In this document: positions 55,098 to 63,304 of the stretch, one piece after another
Layout of the letters: each line of letters opens with the position of its first letter
Numbering within the stretch: the first letter of the stretch is position 1
Assembly (NCBI GenBank): GCA_964350445.1
Contig: CAYGKA010000023.1
Span: forward strand, 1 to 64,000
DNA: 64,000 nucleotides
Reading direction: 5' to 3'
Source: Hwanghaeella sp964350445
Lineage (GTDB): Bacteria; Pseudomonadota; Alphaproteobacteria; UBA8366; Aestuariispiraceae
Made by a program: the position numbers and the translations under genes
The notes under the pieces: model-generated
What the model saw: the letters and a program-made list of their open reading frames with translations, nothing else
The model's database searches: none
What the model was told of the DNA's origin: nothing

Positions 55098-55598
55098 ATG
55101 TCCGCCCGCCCCTCCCTTCGCCATCCGTCGATCCTGCTCGCAACTTGGTTCGGGGCCGGCTATTTGCGCCCCGCGCCGGGCACGTGGGGCACGGTTGCGG
55201 GACTGCCGTTCGCCTGGGTCATTCTGCACTTGACCTCACCGGCTGTGCTGATCGCCGCCTCCCTGGCGCTTTTCCTCGCCGGAATCTGGGCCGCCAATCG
55301 GTTCGATGACCAGACCAAAGGGCATGACGCGAGCGAAATCGTCGTGGACGAGGTTGTCGGCATCTGGCTGACGCTGGGTCTCATGGGCGTGATGGAGCCG
55401 CTTTCCTGGATCGCATGGAGCGTGGGGTTTGTCCTGTTCCGCCTCTTCGATATCGTGAAACCGTTCCCGATCCGTCTGATCGACCGTTCCGTTGGTGGGG
55501 GTTTCGGGGTGATGGCCGACGATCTTTTGGCCGGGCTGCTGGCCGGCGCCGTCGGTATACTCCTCTTCCGGCTTTGGCCGGCGCTTCAGCAGTTCTGA
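55098..55598 (+). CDS. pgpA: Phosphatidylglycerophosphatase A
   Basis: 166 residues. An integral membrane protein with the family markers TWFGAGYLRPAPGTWGT and DEVVGIW, and about four hydrophobic helices. It removes the phosphate of phosphatidylglycerophosphate to give phosphatidylglycerol. It is eight bases after ispDF and 17 before cinA, so the three are likely one operon. Confidence 0.94.
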   Translation: MSARPSLRHPSILLATWFGAGYLRPAPGTWGTVAGLPFAWVILHLTSPAVLIAASLALFLAGIWAANRFDDQTKGHDASEIVVDEVVGIWLTLGLMGVMEPLSWIAWSVGFVLFRLFDIVKPFPIRLIDRSVGGGFGVMADDLLAGLLAGAVGILLFRLWPALQQF

Positions 55599-55615
55599 CC
55601 CTCTTGGAGGCACGC

Positions 55616-56116
55616 ATGTTCGACCAGGATCTGACAGACCTCGCCACACAAGTCCTGCAGGCCTTCGACAGCCGCGGAAAAACCATGGCTACCGCGGAAT
55701 CCTGCACCGGCGGTCTGATTACGGGTGTGCTGACTTCCATCGCCGGCTCGTCCAGCGTGGTGGAGCGCGGGTTCGTCACCTATACGAACGAAGCGAAGAT
55801 GGAGATGCTGGGCGTGACGCCTGGTCTGTTTCCGGATGTCGGCGCCGTCAGCAGCGAGGTGGCCCGGGAAATGGCGGCCGGCGCCGTGACGCATTCCCGC
55901 GCCGATATCGCCGTTGCGGTGACCGGCGTTGCCGGACCCGGTCAATCCGAACGGAAACCCGCCGGACTTGTCTATATCGGGACCTGCAAACGCGGCGAAG
56001 AGCCCGATGCTTTTGAGTACCATTTCACCGGAGACCGCGACGGCGTTCGCCGGCAAGCGGTGGTCGAGGCGCTGACATTGGCCATGAAAGTGGTGTCGAA
56101 GGCCCCGCCTTCTTAA
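55616..56116 (+). CDS. pncC: CinA C-terminal-domain nicotinamide-nucleotide amidohydrolase (PncC)
   Basis: 166 residues from ATG 55616, with TTGGAGG five bases upstream. The family signature is TAESCTGGLITGVLTSIAGSS and GVAGPG near the middle. It deamidates NMN to nicotinic acid mononucleotide in NAD recycling. Its stop codon shares the palindrome TTAA with the stop of the convergent XRE gene, so the two stops overlap. Confidence 0.93.
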   Translation: MFDQDLTDLATQVLQAFDSRGKTMATAESCTGGLITGVLTSIAGSSSVVERGFVTYTNEAKMEMLGVTPGLFPDVGAVSSEVAREMAAGAVTHSRADIAVAVTGVAGPGQSERKPAGLVYIGTCKRGEEPDAFEYHFTGDRDGVRRQAVVEALTLAMKVVSKAPPS

Positions 56117-56829
56117 GCAGGAGCGGCGGCGTATAACGCCATCAAGTCACGGAACGGATGCCCTTCCCGGTCCGCATAGCGCGCCAAATGACCGTCCCAA
56201 TCATTGAACAGTGAAAAGAATGACCGCGGACTGTGAAAGTGCCGGACGGGATAGGCATGGAGCAATTGGATGGCCTCGTCGAGGCTCAGCGCGGTGGTGT
56301 CTTCGGTGATCCGGTCGATGTAGAAAAGGCGGTCCCGCAAACGGATTGTCGCGGCCAGAAGAATCCCTGCAACTTCAGCCAATCGCGGGCTGGATGCGGT
56401 GGTGAAATCCACTTGGTCAAACAGCAGCGACCGGCCGCTGCCGCTGATCAGGAAACAGACCCTGGCCTGCTGATCGCGCGACTCGCCCATCCCGCCGGAA
56501 CGGACATAGGCGGTCAACTGTTCAACCTTCATGAGAGATTTCGGCGATAAACACTCCAAAACACGCTGACTTCCGAAATAGGTGTCCAGCGCATTCGGGC
56601 GTGCGTATTTGACCAGCGAAACAGTTTCGTGGACGCCGTCCTCATCCACCTCGACGCCGGATGATTTCAACGCCCGCTCTATGGCTTGCAGGGTGCTGCT
56701 GCGTGGATCGCCTACCCCGCGTTCGATGTTGTTTAGTGTTGCAAGGGAGACACCCGCCGCTTTCGCCAATTCGCTTTGCTTGACGTTCAGCAGCGCCCTG
56801 CCGGCGCGTATCTGGGCAGCGGTGATCAT
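56113..56829 (-). CDS. XRE-family transcriptional regulator with unusual C-terminal domain
   Basis: 238 residues from ATG 56829. The N-terminal helix-turn-helix (AQIRAGRALLNVKQSELAKAAGVSLATLNNIERG) is clear. The following ~180 residues (YFGSQRVLECLSPKSLMKVEQ, GRSLLFDQVDFTTASSPRL) are not recognised as a known domain. An AT-richer 219-base region lies upstream. Its targets are unknown. It converges with pncC and their stop codons overlap. Confidence 0.85.
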   Translation of the reverse strand: MITAAQIRAGRALLNVKQSELAKAAGVSLATLNNIERGVGDPRSSTLQAIERALKSSGVEVDEDGVHETVSLVKYARPNALDTYFGSQRVLECLSPKSLMKVEQLTAYVRSGGMGESRDQQARVCFLISGSGRSLLFDQVDFTTASSPRLAEVAGILLAATIRLRDRLFYIDRITEDTTALSLDEAIQLLHAYPVRHFHSPRSFFSLFNDWDGHLARYADREGHPFRDLMALYAAAPA

Positions 56830-57048
56830 TGTCGGTCCGATACGGTCGCAATTGGGCGACTGCCTCAATTCGGTCCTGCATAGCAAATTCTAGGTATCAG
56901 ACCTAGTCTTTTAGGTGTTTGGCGTGATTGTTTCGATGTCGTAATCGATGCGTTGTATCTGTGGAAATTGTATACACCAGATATGGGGTGGAGCCTTGGG
57001 ACGGACTGACCCATCCGATCGCCAAACTGCAAATGAAGTTTTCGACGA
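56830..57048. other. AT-richer intergenic region
   Basis: 219 bases between the XRE start and the RatA stop. It is richer in A and T than its neighbours and could contain the XRE promoter; no box or operator is clear enough to assert. Confidence 0.4.
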
Positions 57049-57498
57049 TCAAGGATTGGACGCGGTATCTCCATAGAGCGCGTCCGCGCGATGTTCGAAC
57101 GCGGCGACCATTTTCCGCACTGCTTCGGTGAACACCATTCCGATCAGTTTGTCGAGAATCCGGGACCGGAACTCGAACTCGACGAAAAAATCGACGATGC
57201 AGCCCTCATTTGCCGGTTCGAATTTCCAGTGATTCTTCAGATATTTGAACGGACCTTTTTCATACGTGACGGTAATTTCCAAGTTGTCCCTATCCAATTG
57301 AACCCGACTGGTAAACCGTTCCGTTATGCCTTTGAAACCGATGACCAAATCGGCCACCAGCAGCTCTTCGGATCGCTGACGGACACGGACCCCCGTGCAC
57401 CACGGCAGGAATTCAGGATACCGGTCGACATCGGCGACCAAGTCGAACAATTGCTCGGGCGTGTGGCTGAGAGGACGGCGTTCTGCGTGACGGGGCAT
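57049..57498 (-). CDS. RatA/Coq10-family START-domain protein
   Basis: 149 residues. It matches the polyketide-cyclase/START-like Coq10/RatA family (SHTPEQLFDLVADVDRYPEFLPWC, GITERFTSRV). Coq10 proteins bind ubiquinone, and RatA was named for ribosome-association toxicity in E. coli; which applies is not decidable. Next to lipA, a common alphaproteobacterial arrangement. Confidence 0.9.
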   Translation of the reverse strand: MPRHAERRPLSHTPEQLFDLVADVDRYPEFLPWCTGVRVRQRSEELLVADLVIGFKGITERFTSRVQLDRDNLEITVTYEKGPFKYLKNHWKFEPANEGCIVDFFVEFEFRSRILDKLIGMVFTEAVRKMVAAFEHRADALYGDTASNP

Positions 57499-57551
57499 GA
57501 CAAAGCCGTTCTAAAGCGAGTCGCTTGCGGGAAAAGAAAGAATTGAACCCG

Positions 57552-58502
57552 CTACTCGGCGGCGGCCAATTTAGCCTGCCGGGCGGCCCGAAGGTTCTGG
57601 AAATCATCCCCGGCATGATAGGAAGACCGGGTCAGCGGTGAACTGGATACCAGAAGGAATCCCTTCCCGCGGGCCATCTTCGCATAGCCTTCGAATTCCT
57701 CCGGCGTCACGAAACGATCGATTGGCGCGTGCTTGGGCGTTGGTTGCAAGTATTGCCCGATCGTCAGGAAATCCACATCGGCCGCGCGCAGGTCGTCCAT
57801 AACCTGACCGACCTCTTCCCTAGTTTCGCCCAATCCGACCATGATGCCGGATTTGGTGAACATCGCGGGATCTATTTCCTTCACCTCCTGCAGCAGGGAA
57901 AGCGAGGTGAAATACCGCGCGCCCGGCCGGATCGTCGGATAGAGGCGCGGCACCGTCTCCAGGTTATGATTGAAGACATCGGGTCTGGCTGCGACGACCG
58001 TCCCCAGCACGCCCTTCTTTCCCTTGAAGTCGGGCGTGAGGATTTCAACCGTCGTTCCGGGCGTTTTCTCATGGATTGCCGTGATCACCTGGGCGAAATG
58101 ATTCGCCCCGCCGTCTCCAAGATCATCCCGGTCAACGGAGGTAATGACGACATGCTCCAGGCCGAGTTCGGCCACGGCGGCGGCCACGTTGAACGGTTCC
58201 AGCGGGTCCAGCGCGTTCGGCTTTCCGGTCGTGACGTTGCAGAAGGCGCAGGCCCGGGTACAGATTCCGCCCATGATCATCATCGTGGCGTGTTTCTTGG
58301 ACCAGCATTCGCCGATATTTGGGCAGGCCGCCTCCTCGCACACGGTGTGCAGATTCTTGCTGCGGACGATTTCCCGCGTCTCGCGATAGACGGAGCTGGT
58401 CGGGGCCTTCACGCGAATCCAGGCGGGTTTGCGCTGAATCGGACTGTCGGGCCGATTGCGCTTTTCCGGGTGTCGGTGCTTGGGTTCCAGCGACTTATCC
58501 AT
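57552..58502 (-). CDS. lipA: Lipoyl synthase LipA
   Basis: 316 residues. The auxiliary iron-sulfur cysteines are C55, C60 and C66 (CEEAACPNIGEC) and the radical-SAM cysteines C81, C85 and C88 (CTRACAFC). The C-terminal LTRSSYHAG supplies the conserved Ser that ligates the auxiliary cluster. It inserts two sulfurs into protein-bound octanoyl groups, making the lipoyl cofactor used by the adjacent pyruvate dehydrogenase genes. Confidence 0.97.
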   Translation of the reverse strand: MDKSLEPKHRHPEKRNRPDSPIQRKPAWIRVKAPTSSVYRETREIVRSKNLHTVCEEAACPNIGECWSKKHATMMIMGGICTRACAFCNVTTGKPNALDPLEPFNVAAAVAELGLEHVVITSVDRDDLGDGGANHFAQVITAIHEKTPGTTVEILTPDFKGKKGVLGTVVAARPDVFNHNLETVPRLYPTIRPGARYFTSLSLLQEVKEIDPAMFTKSGIMVGLGETREEVGQVMDDLRAADVDFLTIGQYLQPTPKHAPIDRFVTPEEFEGYAKMARGKGFLLVSSSPLTRSSYHAGDDFQNLRAARQAKLAAAE

Positions 58503-58550
58503 GACAACTGCTACTTTCGGTGCGGATCGGATCCGCGTGGCGGCTTGATA

Positions 58551-58808
58551 TCAAGAACGGTTCTTGATCACCAAACGGGAAAAGCCCTGTCCGTTCCGCT
58601 TCATCGATCGGCCGACGTGATCGGCGACGGAATGGAGTTTGTGGGCATCGTGCGCCGGCGCGGAAGGATCAAGCGGTATATCCGTAATGATCACGACGAT
58701 ATGCTCCCAACCCGTGGGGGACCAGGACAATTCCCGTTCGACCTTCACGATGTCCGGATGCTCAATCGTCATAGTGGGTTGCAGATTGCCTTCCATACTG
58801 AATTCCAT
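58551..58808 (-). CDS. Small hypothetical protein between lpd and lipA
   Basis: About 85 residues; the start is uncertain (ATG 58808, ATG 58796 or an upstream GTG). The sequence VKVERELSWSPTGWEHIVVI followed by HKLHSVADHVGRSMKRNGQGFSRLVIKNR has the look of a real soluble protein, but I know no family. It is co-directional with lpd and lipA and may share their transcript. Confidence 0.5.
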   Translation of the reverse strand: MEFSMEGNLQPTMTIEHPDIVKVERELSWSPTGWEHIVVIITDIPLDPSAPAHDAHKLHSVADHVGRSMKRNGQGFSRLVIKNRS

Positions 58809-58960
58809 TGTTTGCACAGGACTGCTCGCCGTCCGCCAACCGGAGGCGCTTCCCACGTTCCTAGGTGTAGTCGGAAGTATCGGTTCGGAAAAGTTAAAAT
58901 GCTGCTAATTCCGGTGCGAATTCCGTTCAAAAGGCCTGTGAAAACACCTGTTCCGGTCCC

Positions 58961-60373
58961 CTACATATGGATTACGCGTCCATATGCGTCGAGAACGGAT
59001 TCGTGCAACATTTCGCTCAAGGTCGGATGCGGGAAGACCGTATGCATCAATTCCGCCTCGGTCGTCTCCAAAGTCATCCCGACGGAATATCCCTGGATCA
59101 ACTCCGTCACCTCGGCGCCGATCATATGAGCACCCAGCAACTCACCGGTTTTGGCGTCGAAGACGGTCTTGATCAACCCTTCCGGTTCGCCGAGCGCGAT
59201 TGCCTTGCCGTTGCCGACGAAGCTGAACCGCCCGACTTTGACGTCGTGCCCTTTGTCCTTTGCCGCCTGCTCGGTCATGCCGACGGAAGCCACCTGCGGA
59301 TGGCAATAGGTGCAACCGGGGATACGGCCTGTATCGAGGGGATGGACGTCCTTCGCGCCGGCGATCTTCTCGACGCAGATGACGCCCTCATGCTCGGCCT
59401 TGTGGGCCAGCCAGGGCGGTCCCGCCAGGTCACCGATGGCATAGATCCCGGCTTCCCCGGTTTCGCACCATTTGTTGATTTCGACATGAGTGCGGTCGAC
59501 TTTGATCTTGGTGCCTTCCAGGCCGATATTCTCGACATTGCCGACAATGCCGACGGCGCTGATCAGCTTTTCAGCCGTGATTTCAGTGACTTTCCCGCCC
59601 TTTTCGACGCTGGCCGTCACTGAATTCGCACCCTTCTTCAGCCCCTTGACGGTGGCGCCGGTGATGATGGTCATGCCTTGTTTCTTGAAGGCCTTTTCGG
59701 CCATCTTGGAAATCTCTGCGTCCTCCACCGGCAGCACGCGGTCCAGGACTTCGACGACCGTGACCTCCGCGCCGAACGTGCGATAGAAGCTGGCGAATTC
59801 GATTCCAATCGCGCCCGACCCGACCACGATCAACGATTTCGGCATCGTCTTGGGCACCATGGCCTCGCGATAGGACCAGACGGTTTCCCCGTCCACTTCC
59901 AGGCCCGGCAGTTGTCGCGCCCGCGCCCCGGTTGCCAGGATCACATGTTTCGCCGTCAGTTCGGCGAAAACCTTGCCGTCCTTCTCGACCGTCACCTTGC
60001 GCGCGCCGGCCGAGCCGCCGGCCAGCTTGCCCCAGCCGTCGAAGACCGGAACCTTGTTCTTCTTCAACAGATGCCCGACACCGCCGTTCAATTGCTTGGC
60101 GACGCCGCGGCTGCGGGAGACGATCCTTTCCAGGTCGAAGCCCGGCTTGCCCGCGGACAGGCCATAGTCATCCGCATGGTTCATGTAGTGATAGATCTCG
60201 GCGCTTCGCAGCAGGGCCTTGGTCGGAATGCAGCCCCAGTTGAGGCAGATCCCGCCCAGATGGTTTGCTTCCACCACGGCGGTCTTGAGGCCGAGCTGCG
60301 CCGACCGGATTGCCGTTACATACCCGCCGGGCCCGGCGCCGACGATGACAACGTCGAAGGACTGTTTATCCAT
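58961..60373 (-). CDS. lpd: Dihydrolipoyl dehydrogenase (E3)
   Basis: 470 residues. The FAD motif VVIVGAGPGGYVTAIRSAQLG and the redox-active disulfide GGICLNWGCIP (C43 and C48) identify it. The C-terminal HPTLSEMLHESV carries the catalytic His. It reoxidises the dihydrolipoyl groups of E2 using NAD+. The last gene of the pyruvate dehydrogenase run. Confidence 0.97.
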   Translation of the reverse strand: MDKQSFDVVIVGAGPGGYVTAIRSAQLGLKTAVVEANHLGGICLNWGCIPTKALLRSAEIYHYMNHADDYGLSAGKPGFDLERIVSRSRGVAKQLNGGVGHLLKKNKVPVFDGWGKLAGGSAGARKVTVEKDGKVFAELTAKHVILATGARARQLPGLEVDGETVWSYREAMVPKTMPKSLIVVGSGAIGIEFASFYRTFGAEVTVVEVLDRVLPVEDAEISKMAEKAFKKQGMTIITGATVKGLKKGANSVTASVEKGGKVTEITAEKLISAVGIVGNVENIGLEGTKIKVDRTHVEINKWCETGEAGIYAIGDLAGPPWLAHKAEHEGVICVEKIAGAKDVHPLDTGRIPGCTYCHPQVASVGMTEQAAKDKGHDVKVGRFSFVGNGKAIALGEPEGLIKTVFDAKTGELLGAHMIGAEVTELIQGYSVGMTLETTEAELMHTVFPHPTLSEMLHESVLDAYGRVIHM

Positions 60374-60435
60374 ATTTCCCTCCCGTTCGGGATGTCTTTG
60401 CGTTCGGCCTGATCGTTCAGCCGGGAATTTTTCGA

Positions 60436-61761
60436 TTAGAGCATCAAGGCTATGGGATCCTGCAGAAGGCCCTTCAACTCCTTCATGAAGGCCGCGGCGG
60501 CGGCCCCGTCGATGCAGCGGTGATCGACCGCCAGGCTGAGCGTCATCACCGTCGCGATGGCGACCGCCCCGTCCTTGACGATGGCCCGCTGTTCGCCGGC
60601 GCCGACGGAAAGGATACCGCCCTGCGGGGAATTGATGATGGAATTGAAGCTCTTCACCCCGAACATGCCGAGGTTGGAGATCGAGAACGTGCCGCCCTGA
60701 TATTCCTCGGGCTTAAGCTTGCCGTCGCGCGCCTTGCCGGCCAGTTCCTTGGCTTCCTTCGAAATCGTGGCAAGGCCCTTTGCGGCGCAGTTCTTGATGA
60801 TCGGCGTGATCAGCCCGCCGTCGATGGCCACCGCCATGGCCATATCCACCTGGGAGAACTTCAACACGGCGGTGTCTGTATAGGCGACGTTGCAATCAGG
60901 CACCCGGGTGAGCGCCAGGGCCGTCGCCTTGATCACCATATCGTTGACGGAAATCTTGTAGTCCGCGCCGTCGCGTTCATTCAGCTGCTTGCGCAAGGCC
61001 ATGAGCGCGTCGATCTCCACATCCGCAAGCACGTTGAAATGCGGCACGTCACGCGCCGATTCCGTAAGCCGTTTCGCGATGGTCTTGCGCATGTTTGTGT
61101 TGGGCACGGCCTCATGCGGCGGCAACATTTGGAAGATCGGATCGTCGGCGGAAATTGTCGCTGCTGCGGCAGCAGCCGGTGCTTTTGGTCCCGCCGCCGG
61201 GGCGGCCTGGGCTGCAGGCGCGGCCGCTTTCGCGCCGCCGGACGCGATTGCCGATTCCACATCCGCCTTCACGACGCGGCCATGCGGGCCACTGCCCGAA
61301 ATGGCGCCGATGTCGATTCCCGCATCGGCGGCGATCCGTTTGGCGAGTGGGCTTGCGAACACACGCGCGCCGCCGGATTGCGGGGCGGCGGCCGGCGTAG
61401 GGGCGGCCTTGGGTTCCGGTACAGCATCCGCTTTCGGTGCTTCCTTGGGAGCTTCCTTTTCCGGCTTCGGCGCCGGTGATGCGCCCCCGCCGGACTTGGC
61501 CGCTTCCGCGACGTCTTCGCCTTCTTCCGCCAGGATGGCGATCGGCGTATTCACGGCGACGCCTTCACTGCCTTCCTGTACCAGGATCTTGGCGATCGTA
61601 CCCTCGTCGACCGCTTCGACCTCCATGGTCGCCTTGTCGGTCTCGATTTCCGCCAGCACATCGCCGGAGGAGACTTCGTCGCCTTCCTTGACGTGCCATT
61701 TCGCCAAGGTTCCTTCCGTCATCGTCGGCGACAAGGCCGGCATCAGGATGTCGATCGGCAT
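60436..61761 (-). CDS. pdhC: Pyruvate dehydrogenase E2 (dihydrolipoyl acetyltransferase)
   Basis: 441 residues. A lipoyl domain occupies residues 1-80 with the modified lysine in ETDKATMEVEA. A Pro/Ala-rich linker leads to the E1/E3-binding domain (ASPLAKRIAADAGIDIGAIS) and a catalytic chloramphenicol-acetyltransferase fold ending in DHRCIDGAAAAAFM, with the His-Asp catalytic motif. It transfers acetyl groups to CoA. Confidence 0.97.
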   Translation of the reverse strand: MPIDILMPALSPTMTEGTLAKWHVKEGDEVSSGDVLAEIETDKATMEVEAVDEGTIAKILVQEGSEGVAVNTPIAILAEEGEDVAEAAKSGGGASPAPKPEKEAPKEAPKADAVPEPKAAPTPAAAPQSGGARVFASPLAKRIAADAGIDIGAISGSGPHGRVVKADVESAIASGGAKAAAPAAQAAPAAGPKAPAAAAAATISADDPIFQMLPPHEAVPNTNMRKTIAKRLTESARDVPHFNVLADVEIDALMALRKQLNERDGADYKISVNDMVIKATALALTRVPDCNVAYTDTAVLKFSQVDMAMAVAIDGGLITPIIKNCAAKGLATISKEAKELAGKARDGKLKPEEYQGGTFSISNLGMFGVKSFNSIINSPQGGILSVGAGEQRAIVKDGAVAIATVMTLSLAVDHRCIDGAAAAAFMKELKGLLQDPIALML

Positions 61762-61837
61762 GCTCTTCTTCTCCCCTGCCGCACCTTACCGGCGCGGCGT
61801 TATTGGTTCGGACCCCAGGGCCTGTGCAAGGCCGGTA

Positions 61838-63235
61838 CTAGGCGCGGTAGCAGACGGATTTCGCCGCCTGAACGACGTCTTCCACCTGGGGCAGGGCCAG
61901 TTTCTCGAGATTGGCCGCATAAGGCATCGGGATGTCCTTGCCGTGGACGCGCGTCACCGGCGCGTCGAGCCAGTCGAAAGCCTGCTCCATCATCTGGATG
62001 GCCAATTCCGCACCGATTCCGGCGAAGGGCCAGCCCTCCTCGCAACTGACGAGACGGTTGGTCTTCTTGACCGACGTGACGATGGTTTCCGTATCCAGCG
62101 GGCGCAGGCTGCGCAGATCGATGACTTCCGCCTCGATCCCTTCTTCGGCAAGCAGTTCCGCTGCCTTCAGTGCATGGCCGACCATAATCGAGAAAGCAGT
62201 GATCGTTACGTCGCTGCCCTGGCGCACGACCTTCGCCTTGCCGATCGGCACGGTCCAATCGTCCGTGTCCGGAACCTCAAAGCTCTGGCCATAGAGCATC
62301 TCGTTTTCCAGAAAAATTACCGGGTTCGGATCGCGGATCGCGGATTTCAGCAGTCCCTTGGCATCCGCGGCGCTGTACGGGGCGACAACCTTCAACCCCG
62401 GGCAATGGGCGTACCAGCTGGCGTAACATTGACTATGCTGCGCCCCGACGCGGGACGCCGCGCCGTTCGGGCCGCGGAAGACGATGGGGCAACCCATTTG
62501 TCCGCCCGACATATAAAGCGTCTTGGCGGCCGAGTTGATGATGTGGTCGATCGCCTGCATGGCGAAGTTGAAGGTCATGAATTCGATGACCGGCTTCAAC
62601 CCCATGAAGGCCGCGCCGACGCCCAGGCCTGCGAAACCGTGCTCGGTAATCGGCGTATCGACGACACGTTTGTCGCCAAACTCGTCGAGCAGCCCCTGGG
62701 TGACCTTATAGGCGCCCTGGTACTGCGCGACTTCCTCGCCCATGACGAAGACTTCCTCGTCTTTCCGCATTTCCTCGGCCATGGCGTCGCGAAGCGCCTC
62801 GCGAACCGTCAGGCTGACGGTCGGACCGGACCAATCCGGCTCGGGATCGACGACGGGCGCGCCCGGCGCGTCCGCGGCGACGACCTTCGGTGTTTCCGGA
62901 GGCTTGTCTGCTTTGGGCGCGGGTTCTTCGGCTGCGGCTTTGGTGTTGGAACCACCGGAAGATGCGCTCTCCTCCATGTCGGAGGCGTCCTCTCCCTCTT
63001 CCAGTATTATGGCGATCGGCGTATTCACCGCGACGCCTTCGCTTCCTTCGTCGATCAGCAATTTGCCGATCGTGCCTTCTTCCACGGCTTCGACTTCCAT
63101 CGTCGCCTTGTCGGTTTCGATTTCCGCCAGGACGTCGCCGGAGGAGACGGTGTCCCCTTCCTTAACGAGCCATTTCGCGAGATTGCCTTCGGTCATGGTC
63201 GGCGACAACGCCGGCATGAGGACCTGAATGGGCAT
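61838..63235 (-). CDS. pdhB: Pyruvate dehydrogenase E1 beta subunit with N-terminal lipoyl domain
   Basis: 465 residues. An N-terminal lipoyl domain (PIQVLMPALSPTMTEGNLAK, lysine in ETDKATMEV) is followed by a linker and a transketolase-type E1 beta (VREALRDAMAEEMRKDEEVF, VVDTPITEHGFAGLGVG). The lipoyl domain is closely similar to that of pdhC. This fusion is a known alphaproteobacterial feature. Its beta subunit pairs with pdhA for thiamine-diphosphate-dependent decarboxylation. Confidence 0.97.
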   Translation of the reverse strand: MPIQVLMPALSPTMTEGNLAKWLVKEGDTVSSGDVLAEIETDKATMEVEAVEEGTIGKLLIDEGSEGVAVNTPIAIILEEGEDASDMEESASSGGSNTKAAAEEPAPKADKPPETPKVVAADAPGAPVVDPEPDWSGPTVSLTVREALRDAMAEEMRKDEEVFVMGEEVAQYQGAYKVTQGLLDEFGDKRVVDTPITEHGFAGLGVGAAFMGLKPVIEFMTFNFAMQAIDHIINSAAKTLYMSGGQMGCPIVFRGPNGAASRVGAQHSQCYASWYAHCPGLKVVAPYSAADAKGLLKSAIRDPNPVIFLENEMLYGQSFEVPDTDDWTVPIGKAKVVRQGSDVTITAFSIMVGHALKAAELLAEEGIEAEVIDLRSLRPLDTETIVTSVKKTNRLVSCEEGWPFAGIGAELAIQMMEQAFDWLDAPVTRVHGKDIPMPYAANLEKLALPQVEDVVQAAKSVCYRA

Positions 63236-63304
63236 ATGAATTCTCCCTACCCCGATTTCTTTCTTCAGTCGCCTGCCCGGATCGTTCGCCCGGGCGGCGG
63301 GGTC

